A stretch of DNA of 64,000 bases from Epinephelus fuscoguttatus (GCF_011397635.1 NC_064770.1:33318598-33382597); one strand, 5' to 3'; counted from the first letter of the stretch, positions 48,425-60,359 are shown. A program made the numbers and translations. The notes: generated by a model from the sequence alone, not told the origin.

Positions 48425-51400
48425 GTGAGGGACTTAATCATCAGCTGCCTGTCTAGAATTATACTTGGATTGTAATCATGCAATTACCTTGTCATTTTGA
48501 GTTTTTATTAAGGTCTGAATTGAATTTCAGCGTCTCTGTTATTGGACTGTTCCTTTGCCACCTAAATAATTTTGTGCTAGGTAAAGAAATGAGAAATAAA
48601 GGTGTCAAAGTGCCACTTCACACCATGATTTTGCCATCCTCACCGTACCATATGTTCAAGGGTGGTGCCAAGTGTTGAGGGCTCAGCTGAAACCATGTAG
48701 GTTTGCAGCTATATGCACAATTTTCAAGCCATTTCAGGTAAGAGAATGCCTAAAGCTGAAAACACACCAAGTAGCGGTAGCGCGGTTCACTGCAATAATT
48801 AAATTTTGCTGCATCTGAGAGGTGTTTTCACCTGTTACAGGCAGGGAGAAATTCTTTATAACATGGGTTAACATATCATAGGAGTCAGGTGACTCTGTTT
48901 ACTGACTGGCTGTGGGTATTCTCTGGCTGCAGTTTGTTGCTTTAAGTAAACTATCCTCAACTTTTAGTTTGGCTGCACCAACCACAGAATCAAATGGCCG
49001 CTGCTTGGTGTGATTTTGCGAGAAAATCATCATTTGGGAAAAATATGAGAGTTACTGTCGAGCTCACAGTCTAATTGTTCTCCAGCTGTCTTCATCATGC
49101 TGAAAACGCAGCAACAACAAGAGTTGCGGATTACTCAATTTCACTCCTTCCACCTATGAAGAGACAAAAATGTACTGGTGTTACTACTGTATTTTTAAGT
49201 GACATACATTTTGAGATAAACAGCATTACTAATCTTGAGAACTGTTATACTATAGCTTTGTTTCCACCAAGCAGTCTGGTTCCAACACTGTTATTTTTGC
49301 GTTTCCATTGTAAAAAGTTGAGGATGGTACCGAAATAACCGTTCCATTACGTCCCGCCGCGATTGTGAAATAGATTGTAAACACTCCAGGTTGTTCTTTT
49401 TTATCCAGAAAATGGGTGCACACCAAAACAACCTTCAGACCTTCTTGCAGCGGTGGTCTTGGTCCGGTTACAAATGAACTCTGGTGAGGTTGGTTTGTGG
49501 CCTTAATATGCACATTCAGCACATCCAATGCATCAAAACATTGTTTTCTAGTTGGAGCCGCGCCTCGTTTTCAAACTGTATGGTTTGACTAAAATGAACA
49601 ATCACAGCAATATAGTCCACGATGAGCAGAGCTAAAATCAACCTGCGTAGTTGTCCCTCCATTGTGACATTAGAAAGTGTCACATTTATCTTGCAAGTGT
49701 ACTCTTCTTCAACGTTTGCTTTACTTCCTGGATTTTTCCCACATGGAAATTCTGACCAATCAAGAGCAGCTTTCTCACACAAGGCATTTGATCTGGTCCG
49801 CTTGTAAATGCTGCCGTGAGAACACCAACCAACTCTAGGCAATTATACAACTTTGTGACAAAATTAGTCCTTGATTCAGACCAAAGCAAGACAACTCTAG
49901 GTCTGAAAGCACCCATAGTGTAGTATACCTGAAGTGTTTGGTGTAAATGCAGCAAGTGGCAGAGTACCGTTCACATTTTAAGTGTTTTTCTGACCAATTT
50001 CCTACATTTATATACATTTAATATTAATATGGGTTGCTCTAACTGCAAATCAGGGATGCAACAATGCCAAGTAAATGTGCTCTTTAATACTCTGAAATAA
50101 ATATGAGGCCAACTGGAGAACATTTACTCAATTGTATGAGATTTCTTTAAGCACACACAGGGAGCTTTTGAGAAATTTCGGGGCTGGCACACCTGATGCA
50201 ACTCCCTACATTTTGGTGTTACTACTCACATTTGATTTATAAGACATATCCTGGAAACTGTGATTGTCTTAAACAATGGTTGTGTGTAGCCTTTGAAATC
50301 CTTATTTTGTTACATGCATGTGTTTTGTACTGAGTTACAAAAGTGCACCACAAAAGCTTTATGAAGACTCTGACTTTACAGAAATAATTTAATCTTTTTG
50401 TAACATAGTCTTGTCCGGAAGTCTTAACACGGCCGGTAAGAATGGGCTTGTTAATAACTGGTCAGGGTGAGTCAGGACCGGCTCAGAGATATTTACAGCA
50501 AGCACATCCTTAGAAAGGCCAAGGCCATCCTACACTGTCCTGAACAGCAGTACATGAAGAGCTCTTGCCTCCAGGCAGCTGCAACAGATCACCTGCTACA
50601 GTATGAAAATATGAAGACTGAATGCTGACTGACTGTATTAACAGGCATCAAGACGCTGAAGATGGAATAGCTGCTCTGTACGCATGTTGATACAGTATTT
50701 TATTTCATACCATCTCTTCTTGTTAGGGGATAATGTCTCATAGTTTATATGAGTTTCCATTTGTCTTACAGTTTTGTACATGTGTACCAACTGTCTTATT
50801 ATCTTCTTTCTTAGTGTGCTGTTTTCAAGCCCACATAAAACTCATTTTATGCCACAGTAAAAGTTGACTTCATGCACAAAACTTGGGCACTGGCTGTAGT
50901 AAAACAAAATCTCCCCTCCCCCACAAATGAAATAACATTGATTTGTTGTTAAAGGAGCATAATTATACTCTCAAACATTTATTAAAAGGCAGCGATAACA
51001 TCCATCTATATATCTATACCGACCAGCCTCAAAATGGGTTGTCTGACTGACACTGACTCAGATATAATCCTATAATGTGTGATGACAGCAATCCTTCTCA
51101 CATAGCTAAACTGAACTCACCTTCCCAGCTGCTAATCCTCCAGGTAAAGGAGAGAGACAGGTGAGGCAGATCGATACACTCAGGTGTCTGGGACTTTGGT
51201 CAATTTGAGTAGATGTTTGGGAATTAAATTAATCTTTTTTTTTTTATTCACAGGCAAGTTCCCCTTAAACTGTGTGGCTGTCCGTTTCCTATTTGATCCT
51301 ATTTGCTTGCATCCTTTGTATCACTAATGATTCAGGTATCATCTTCCTGTCGCTGTCTATGAGAGGGAGCACAGTGTGCTCTAAATGGTACACTGGAAAG

Positions 51401-53989
51401 TACATGAGGATCAATAAGATTACCGGCTCTGTAAGCTGTCTTCCTGCTCTTTGTTCCTCTTTCCCATATTGTGCACACTGCAGTTTGAATGAAATGGATC
51501 CAGCACCTGTCTATTACACACTTTTTACTCATTAATATTAAGGATTTCCCAAAACCTTAAGTAATGGGAGGATGGGAGCCCTCAAATCAGCACTTGGACT
51601 ATCATTAACTAAAAAACATTTTGATGGGACACTGACAGATTTCTCCCCTAAAATGAGGCATTGGTTTCCAACACTATATTGATCACCAGTTTGTATGTTC
51701 TGAAGCCAGACGGGAATCTCAAAGCTCGCAAATGTCAACCCAATAACTAGAAAAATAGTTTTGTACTTTCTGTAAACCACAGATATGTTACATATGTACA
51801 TTACTTTGTAGTGGATACATTGAAACTTTTCTCAATAAGGCTTTGATGAACGTGAGGATAGATTTGGGCACAAAAATCATTTGGTTAGGGTTGAGAAAAG
51901 ATCATGTCTTGGCTTAAAACACACACCCAGATTCAATGACTCACACACTGGGAAACACTGCAAGCATCCAGTTTCAGTGGCTCTAATGCTGCTGGGAAAT
52001 GGTACATGTACTGCTGAAAGCATCTAGGTTTGACCATCCATCCCCTCCACCGTCTGATGACAAAAGTCACCTTATATATTACGTTGCTTTAGGAGGGTTG
52101 ATATGATATGTTATGTGTAAATATAACATATTCGTGGTGGATTGCAAAAACGTATAATCTGAATATTTTCTTCTGGCGAATGGGCCGCACATGTCTAAGA
52201 AAAGGCCAATATTGCTGTACTAAATCAGCTTGAAACTGGTCCACATTTTCATAACACGATTAATTTCTCAACTTTTAAAGTTTTAAATCTCATGCTGTTA
52301 CCTGATTGTAATTCTGTCAATTTAATGTCACTTTCTGAATCCTAATCTCCCCCTCTCTGTTGGCCTGACAGGTACGGCTTTGTGTCAGACATTTTACCGG
52401 AGGAGACACGCCAGAAGATCTCTAGCTTAGGACTCTACAACGGCCACAGTTCCCCCAACCTCCGTCTGCACTCGACCTGTGACGCAGAAGATAGTAGGAG
52501 GAGGTCGGGAGCCTCTGCTGCCGTGCCTGGCACAAGTGAACAAGGAGGTATGAACAACTACAACGGGAAGGTTCTGACAAGGGGCTCCAACCAAGTACGG
52601 AGCCGGTTTGTGAAGAAAAATGGACAATGTAATGTTCTGTTCACCAACATGGATGACAAGAGGCAGCGCTACCTAGCTGACATTTTCACCACCTGCGTGG
52701 ACATCCGCTGGAGATACCTGCTGCTTATATTCTGCACCAGCTTCATGGTCTCTTGGCTTTTCTTTGGCATTATCTTTTACAGTGTCTCCCTGGCTCATGG
52801 GGATTTTGAGGAGCAGCCGGCAGTTAAAGGTGATGGGATGGCGGCACCTGGACTGCATGGACCCACCTCTGGACACACATATGGAGGGCAGACACAGAGG
52901 ATGCCCTGCATACTTCACGTTCGCGGCTTTGTTGGGGCACTCCTGTTCTCCATGGAGACCCAGACCACCATTGGTTATGGCTGGCGCTGCGTTACCGAGG
53001 AGTGCCCTGTCGCTGTATTAACAGTTGTCATCCAGTCCATTGTCGGCTGCATCATTGACTCTTTCATGATTGGCACCATCATGGCCAAGATGGCTCGGCC
53101 AAAGAAGAGGAACCAGACCCTCATATTCTCGAAAAATGCTGTCATCGCCCTGCGTGACGGAAAGCTGTGCCTCATGTGGCGAGTGGGCAACCTGCGGAAG
53201 AGTCACATCGTGGAGGCTCATGTCCGTGCCCAGCTCATACGTTCATACGTCACAGCTGAGGGCGAGTTCATCCCCTTGGAGCAGATGGACTTGAATGTGG
53301 GCTATGACGAGGGCACAGACCGGCTGTTTCTGGTATCCCCTCTGGTTATAATCCACGAGATAGACAAAGATAGTCCCTTGTATACTTTAAGCCGAGCTGA
53401 TCTGGAGGCAGATGACTTCGAGATCGTCGTAATCTTGGAGGGAATGGTGGAGGCCACGGCCATGACCACCCAGTTCCGTAGCTCCTACCTTGCCAGAGAG
53501 GTCTTCTGGGGTCACAGGTTTGAGCCTGTGATCTATGAGGATCGGGACTGCTACAAGGTCGACTACGCTCGCTTCCACAAGACCTACGAGGTGCCATCGA
53601 CTCCCCACCTCAGCGCCAAAGAGCTGGACGAGGCCGCGAGCCAGGCATCTTCTGTTGCTTCACCTGTCTCTGCATGTAGGACCACACAAGATTTGATCCC
53701 CAGGTCACTGAGCGCCTTTTGCTATGAGAACGAGGTGGCGTTGAGTTGTGGGGAGGAAGAGGATGACATTTTTGACTCCCAGACTGTAAAGAAGGAGAAG
53801 GCAGAGGAGAGGAGGACTTCGGTGTCTGTAGACTTCCAAAATATGTTCCAGGACAGTGCGACCATATCGTCAGGCAATCACAACGTCATGTGTGTTCTGG
53901 ACATGGACAATAACCAGATGGAGTTTGACATCCTACAGACTGCCATCCCTCTCGATCCAGTGACCTATAAGAGCGAGCAAGAGAGCTAA
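48402..53989 (+). CDS. kcnj4: Kir2-family inward-rectifier K+ channel, 546 aa, two coding exons
   Basis: Coding 48402-48424 (MGTSRAN plus two bases) joins 52372-53989 across a 3.9-kb intron. The start exon runs from an acceptor before 48315 to the donor CAACAG/GTGAGG, with ATG in a strong context (GCCATGG). The joined N-terminus [13 protein letters not shown] resembles MGSVRTNRYSIVS of Kir2.1. Residues, full numbering: [11 protein letters not shown] from 85, TM1 about 123-149, filter TIGYG 207-211, TM2 about 222-245 with rectification Asp at 237, [12 protein letters not shown]2-contact region near 250, ER-export motif FCYENEV 457-463. The product sets resting potential by passing K+ inward at the plasma membrane. 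The core ([25 protein letters not shown]) resembles Kir2.3/KCNJ4, while SAKELDE and [12 protein letters not shown] recall Kir2.4/KCNJ14. The neighbour kdelr3 favours kcnj4. The C-terminus EQES lacks the Kir2 PDZ ligand. Confidence 0.93.
49240..51240. other. kcnj4 intron, mostly featureless
   Basis: Non-coding. TATAGCTTTGTTTCCACCAAGCAGTCTGGTTCC at about 49252 looks like the end of a fish MITE, but I could not place its partner end. Open frames here lack splice context and family landmarks. Nothing else was supported. Confidence 0.4.
51741..52192. mobile_element. TIR element of the 37091/57085 family, short copy C without minisatellite
   Basis: The left CCCAATAACTAGAAAAATAGTTTTGTA...GTAAACCACAGATATGT is mirrored by ACATATTCGTGGTGGATTGC...TTTTCTTCTGGCGAATGGGC. 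It keeps the internal GGGCACAAAAATCATTTGGTTAGGG segment but lacks the tandem units. It lies about 180 bp before the kcnj4 main exon acceptor. Confidence 0.7.
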
Positions 53990-54628
53990 AGATTGTCTGT
54001 TTTTTACCTATAAATCCTTTCAACTTTATCTACAGTGAGCTGGACCTGAAGACAGATTGCTTGTGTTTGACTTTGGATTGCATGTACAGAAATGTAAACC
54101 CCTTTTGCCTTGCCGGTGTTGTTTTACATTTATATTTGTTTGTTATTTCTTCTCATGGGGATTAGAAATCACAAAACAGATTGCACATTCCTGAATAACT
54201 TCTGGGACATGCAACTGCACTGTTTGAAGAGCCATAACGATCAACCTGACTGATTTTGCAGGAGGACAAAGACAAAACCTGATGGGCTTTTATTATGACA
54301 ACCAAAGGAAAGCACAGTGGCAGTAAAAGGACATACTTGAGTCATGTTTTAGACTGTATGGACAATTTGTATAGGTATTTTTTTTTCTGTGAATTTAAAC
54401 AAGAGATTTTATGAAAGCAATAGCCATTACGATGTAATTCTCTTCCTTCTTGAAGAGGACTGAGCTCAAGAGTTAAATGGTCAATTTTTAAGATGCACTG
54501 TTTTCAAAAAGCAGTCAGTTTATGCTTGATTATCTCCATGTTGTTCATTGGTTTCAGTGGGCATCTTGCCTGTATTAGTTCCCAAATTCTTCTATTTGCA
54601 CTTTTGTGAGACTACCTGTTTTGTTAAA

Positions 54629-55672
54629 GGTCCAGAATGTAAAATTTAGGGGGATTTGGTGGCATCTAGTGGTGAGGATTGCAGAGTGCAACCAGCTAAA
54701 ACTTCTCCTGCTTAAAATTCCTTCAGCGTTAATTGCTTAGGAGGTTTTTACCAGGAGTCGAATTATCTGTAGAGGTTTTTTACTCTCCAGTAAGATCCAG
54801 TATAAAAAAGCAGATTTATATTACAAATCAGTGTGTCGCTCTTTGGCTTGTCAGAGTTGGGCTACTTGCCCACCACATGCTAATGTGAGCTCACCTTTTT
54901 TCTCCGATAACTTAAGATCCAGGACCCTGTTGCACAAAACACCTTAAAAGTATGACACTTAAGACTTTATTTTTCCTTAGCTATGGGACTTACTTAAGGG
55001 TGTTGCACAGAATCCCTTAGAAAAGTTTCCTTAGTTAAGAAAAAAATGTTAAAGCATTTACTGCAGTTAAAGAGATTTCCATGAGTTTCCAAGAGTTTCC
55101 ATGATTTGTTTGCTTGCGCTCAAAGCTTCTCAAAGTCTTCTGTGCAATGGTCTAACTATCTTAGAGGGATTTCTTAAGTATGAGACCAAGATAAGGAGAA
55201 AACTTTAAATAAGTGAAATTTTCAAGAAAACCTGAAGGATATGACATATTTTGTGCAACTAATTTTATTTCAAGAAAGCCTCAACCTGGACTAATCTTAA
55301 CTAAAGGTATTTTGTGCAATGGGCCCCAGATGTTCAGGAGGTTTTTATCTGGGAGCCAAATTATCTGCAGCCATCTCCTCCTCTCTAAAACAAACGAACC
55401 CGATGATTTAAACTGGTAAAAATACTGAATACAGCAAATCATGGAGGGGCTGCTAACTATGATGGCCGACGTGAAAAGGCGAATGGCCCTATCCAGAGCC
55501 AGTGTTTAGTTTGTCCATGGCGGTTCAACATGGCAGACATGGTGGATATAAATGGCTCATTCTAAGGTTACGAAAACACATCGATACACTGCACTACACT
55601 AAAGAAAATACATTTATTTGATTTCATTTCTGCCAGTATATCCCCCTAAATCCTTCACACTGGACCTTTAAG
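54629..55672. mobile_element. GGTCCAGTGTGTAGGATTTAG MITE family copy with nested element
   Basis: Left end AAAGGTCCAGAATGTAAAATTTAGGGGG; right end CCCCTAAATCCTTCACACTGGACCTTTAA. It shares ACTTCTCCTGCTTAAAATTCCTT and TCTCCGATAACTTAAGATC with the 41394 copy. The host sequence is interrupted at 54912 and resumes at 55329. Confidence 0.75.
54912..55329. mobile_element. Nested MITE with GGACCCTGTTGCACAAAA ends
   Basis: GGACCCTGTTGCACAAAA at the left is mirrored by TTTTGTGCAATGGGCCC at the right. The interior is rich in paired TTAAGTATGA/TCTTAAGAAA stretches. Comparison with the 41394 copy shows the host sequence AACTTAAGATC...AGACGTT joined without it, which confirms an insertion. Confidence 0.75.
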
Positions 55673-57084
55673 TCTTTTCCTGTAAATCATTAAAAACCCT
55701 CTTTTATTTTACTTTAGTGATGAGCAACTACTGTTGCTCGTCTTGCTGTGCAGCACACTCCTAGGATCATTCCAAGTGCAATCAAGAATTTTTCTGAATT
55801 TGTGAAAGGATCCTTAGTTCAATAACTTCAGACAAATGTCTTGATTTATAGCAATTTAGGAAGACAGCGTTATAAATCTTATGTTAAAACAATTTTTTGG
55901 TCAGAAAACTAAGTTGCATTTTAAAAGAATATTGAAAACAATAGAATAATTACCTTTGTAGGAGCCATTAAATTAGACACTAAAGAAAGTCTGACATTAA
56001 TTTATCAGTATAAAGCAAAATAGTCTTTTTTTTTTTTTTACTTTATAGATTAATTTAAGACATTTTTCTTAGTTTGTTTCTCGCGGAGGCTGCAGCCAGT
56101 GATAACAGAAACAATACTGAGAGGTGGCTTTAAATTATATTTGTGCTGTTATTGTTCGCCAAAGGTTCTGGAGATGGAAAGTAAAACGCAGAGCACCTCA
56201 GATGTATGAAATGGAAACTAGGGTGCATGCAGCCTAAGTGTACTCATTGTCTGTGATAGCAGAGAGATGTGAAGCTACTTTAAAGCACAGCAGGAAACAA
56301 AGGGATGAAGGCTGAGGAGTACAGTATCTGGAAATGTGCAATAAGTCACTGGACTGGGACAGTGAGGATAAAGTCAAGTGTAACTGTACGTCAGGTAAAT
56401 TACAGTTGTTATGATGGTTGTAAAACACATGACAAAAAAAACAGCTGACCTCCTCTTTGCAGGGGCTGCAAAACAGCAGGTTCAGAACACCTGGAGAATA
56501 CATGATACAAATTAAAACAATCATTTTTTGAGAAAATTCATCTTACTGATTACAGAATTTCTGTTATCAGACTTCACTTTACTGACCAGATTATCAAATG
56601 TGGCACCTTTCTCCCATCTGTTGTTTCAAGCGAACTGAAACCAACAACTGTTAAAATACCATTTGGCCGTGATGTGGCCAGCAACCATTAGGATGTGAAT
56701 GTATTTCTCCCTGTCACCTTTAGGTAGTTACAAAGCTGTTAGAACGGTCTACCCGCTGTTCCTGATAATACTGCAACTCTTATTCTTGACTTTTATTTTA
56801 TTTTATTTTTACTGCTGGTTATATTGCTTGAGCAGGTGTGTGTTTTTCTATCAAAATGGCTGTGAGAGATGGTCTGCAGGAATTAAGTGTTAGTTTTATT
56901 GACAAGCATACACTGCCAGCCAAAAGAAAAATATTATACTTCATTTAAAGTTTGCTCTAAAGCTATGCATTCATAAATGTGTTAGAAATAACTGCTATAA
57001 GTATAGGTACATATTACCTGTTAGTAACCTAATTGACTCTGTTAGGCCACTGTGACAGACAGCTGTATTGTACTGTATGACTAA

Positions 57085-58441
57085 ACTAATCGCTAGAATA
57101 AAGGTTGGCATTGTACATTTTTGCAAACCATGGATATGTGAAATTTGCATGTTTCATTTGGTAAATTTGTACATTCCATATAGGGTTAAAAGTTTACGTT
57201 TCAGTTTAAAGTTGTGCTAACATTGTTGTTGACATGTGTTTAAGTTTAAGCACAAAAAATACTTGGTTAGGGTTAGAAATAGATCATGCGTGAAATACCC
57301 AGTTTGGGTTAAAACACAGATTGAAATGTTTTGTTAAAAATTACCTGGTTTTGTTGCAACAAACACAGACGAAATTGTGTCATTACAAACACCCTGTTAT
57401 GTCGCAACACACTTGGCTAGAAATGTCATGACACGTGATTAAAAAATACCTGGTTTTGTCGCAACAAACATGGCTGGAACTGTCCCAACATGACACTAAC
57501 AAATACTTGGTTTTATTGCCACAAGCATGGCTAGAAATGTCCCGACATGCCGTTAAAAAATACTCTATTTTATGTAAGAAATGTTGCTAGAAACGTCCCT
57601 ACATGTCATTAAATGATACCCGTTTTACATCATGTTTGTTGCAACAAACATGACTAGAAATGTTCTGACATGTCGTTAAAATATTCTCGGTTGTGTCACA
57701 ACAAACATGGCTTAAAATGTCCTGACATGTCATTTAGAAGTACCTGGTTTTGTTGCAACAAACATGGCTGGAAATGTCTGAACATGACACCAACAAATAC
57801 TTGGTTTTATTGCCACAAGCAAGCAAATGTTGCTAGAAATGTCCCAACATGTTGTTAAAAAGCACCCAGTTTTGTCACAACAAACATGGCTGGAAATGTC
57901 CCGACGTGTAATTAAAAATTATCCGGTTTAGTCGAGGCAAACGTGGTTGGAAATGTCCTAACATGTTGTTTAAAATACCTGATTTTTCACAACAAACACA
58001 GGTTTTGTTGCCAAAAGTATGGCTAGAAATGTCTCGACATTTCATTAAAATATTCTTGGTTGTGTCACAACAAACATGGCTAGAAATGTCCTGATGTGTA
58101 AATAAAAATTATCCAGTTTAGTCACAGCTTATGTGGTTGGAAATGTCTGATCATGTCGTTAAATACCTGATTTTTCAGAACAAACACAGCTGGAAATGTC
58201 TTGACATGTCATTAAAAAATACCTGGTTTTGTTGCAACAAACATGATTAGAAATGTCCTGACATGTCGGCTAAAAATACTACGTTTTTGTTTGTTGGTCT
58301 CAGTGGTCTGCTGCATGGCACATACATGTAATCTGCACCGCATCACTTTAGAAATATTGATATAATACGTATGGAACAAACAAATGTAACATATCCATGT
58401 TGCAAAGACCTACAATGCTAACATTTTATTCCAGTGACTGA
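57085..58441. mobile_element. TIR element with expanded internal minisatellite, copy B
   Basis: The left GCTAGAATAAAGGTTGGCATTGTA...GCAAACCATGGATATGT is mirrored by ACATATCCATGTTGC...TACAATGCTAACATTTTATTCCAG. About eighteen units of 50-65 bp, typified by GGCTAGAAATGTCCTGACATG and TACCTGGTTTTGTTGCAACAAACA, fill 57300-58290. Confidence 0.85.
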
Positions 58442-59839
58442 GCTTGTACAACACAATACATTTGTTTTAGATTTTGATTTAACAACACTGCTGGACTGCC
58501 AGAACATTTTCAAGCACAGCTCTATCCAGTTTTCAGATCTTTTCAAAGATGATTAAGGTTTCTCAGACACGTCTTTGCGCTGAGTGTCTTGATAGCTTGA
58601 TACACTTTAATGTTTATTTTTAGAGTCCTGAAACTTTTCTTGAAATGTCTGCATGCCCTGAACCCTGGCTTTGTGTGTGCTGGTAAATGTTTTACTGAGA
58701 CACCTAAATGGAAGTGAGCCATGGTTAAGGTCATCAGTTCCACCTCTGACTTTTCCTACAATGTGCATTTTCTGCTGTGACAAGGACCTGTGGGTGGGCT
58801 TTCAGATCCCAGTTAGTGCTTTATCAGATGCAGGTGTTTAAACATGTAGACTGTGTTACTATTACAAGTCACAAGTCTACAGGGCAGTCATTTTTCTGGT
58901 GATTAATGATTTGGGATCATGATGGGATCACTAATAAACTGTTTAACATCAATCCAAATGGTGAAAAACTACAATGTTGGACATGTTTTGACTGGCAGTG
59001 TATAAAAGCCTTTCTGTCAGGTTGCTTTTGGATCACATGAGTTATTCATATTTCAAGCACAGAAGCATAGAAGGGGAGCCAACTTGAGTGCAGTAAAACA
59101 CCCACTGTAAATACCATTTTGTGTAACAGACATAGTATTTTGTTTCCTGCTTTGTATAACGATAAACATGCACTAAGCAAACTATTGTCCTAATTGAAAT
59201 AAGATGAGAAGGAAAAAAAATCTCAAAGCACTTTATTCTTCCTTGTATAAATTTTGATGTTGCAAATAAATATTTATATAATTCTGGTTGTTTCTCTTTT
59301 TGGAAACCTGGTTAAAAGATGCCAGTTCACAGACTGGACCTTTGAGTCTCTTCTAATTCAGCTATAAAGCTTTGGAGCCACTAGATGCCTCTGCAGCCAT
59401 TTCTACCACAGACAGCTTCAGCACAAAACACTGAACCGTGTGTTCCCTCTAGTGGTGAAACAGCAGAGAAGTTCAAACCATAAACTCTTAAGTGCAAGAA
59501 TGTTTGGAGAAAAAGACAATTAGATGACAATTAATACCCCACAGAACAAAAATCTAATTAGTGTGCATCCATACTAGTTGTGAGTGTGGGTAGGACAGCC
59601 AAAGGGCCGAGCTCTTACACTGGGGGGCAGTGCAGTGCAGGGGCATAAATATACACAGTGTAGGCAGTGTGGTTGCACTGAGGCCAGTGGACTGGGGGCC
59701 CTTGCAGATGACTCAGATTGCCACCTCAAACTACACCTGTGATCAAAGAGGAGCTCACATTAAATTCAAAATGGTTGCTATAGGCTATATGACCTAAAAA
59801 TGCCAGTGGTGTGTGGTTTACATTTTATGGCCATAAAGC

Positions 59840-60352
59840 AGGGGCATCAAACTCATTTTAGTTCAGGGGCCACATACAGTCCGATTTGATCGCAGGTAAA
59901 ACCACTGCATAATATCCTATAAATAACAAACACCTCCAAATATTTCTCTTTTTTTTTTGGTTTGAAAAAGTACATTTTAAAAACGCGTATCCATTAACAA
60001 AACAGATGACAAACAGCCTGTGATGTCATCAGAAGAACAAATGCAATTTCAACAATATTTCTCAGTGTTTCCACATTCAGTCAGTCGACTACTTGCTGTC
60101 ATTACATGTGCATTTTTCTATACATTTCCACTCCTGTGTTGTAAACCTGACATCACCACACAGAACTAAAGTGAAAGACAAGAACTGTATTCTGGTCAGG
60201 GTAGAAAAGCCTCTGAAGCAGCATTTTACATCAAGAAAGCTACTCACTTTTTAAGTTGCTCAGCCTTCACAAGTGCATCACTATCAGGTGTGCAAGGAGA
60301 TCCTTTTGGTGAGCAGGTTCTGGCCCCAGGGCCGTATGTTTGACACTCCTAC
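59840..60352. mobile_element. hAT-like MITE with CAGGGGCATCAAACTCATTTTAG ends
   Basis: The left CAGGGGCATCAAACTCATTTTAGTTCAGGGGCCACA is mirrored by CTGGCCCCAGGGCCGTATGTTTGACACTCCT. The same terminal wording is frequent in fish interspersed repeats. No ORF. Confidence 0.65.
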
Positions 60353-60359
60353 CATAACC

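Larger units (their letters stand above)
53990..59270 (+). other. kcnj4: kcnj4 3' flank / probable long 3' UTR
   Basis: No coding exon follows the TAA. AT-rich, repeat-free UTR-like sequence at 53990-54620 is followed by mobile elements, then by unique AT-rich sequence ending at AATAAATATTTATATAA (AATAAA at 59265-59270), a plausible poly(A) site. Whether the transcript really reads through the elements at 54629-55672 and 57085-58441 cannot be told from the sequence. Confidence 0.35.

Noticed and set aside
52382..52384. Start of the channel at the GTG before SDILPEE
   Set aside because: The frame is open upstream to a splice acceptor at 52371, and the spliced ATG exon at 48402 gives a Kir2-like N-terminus. 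GTG initiation is not needed.
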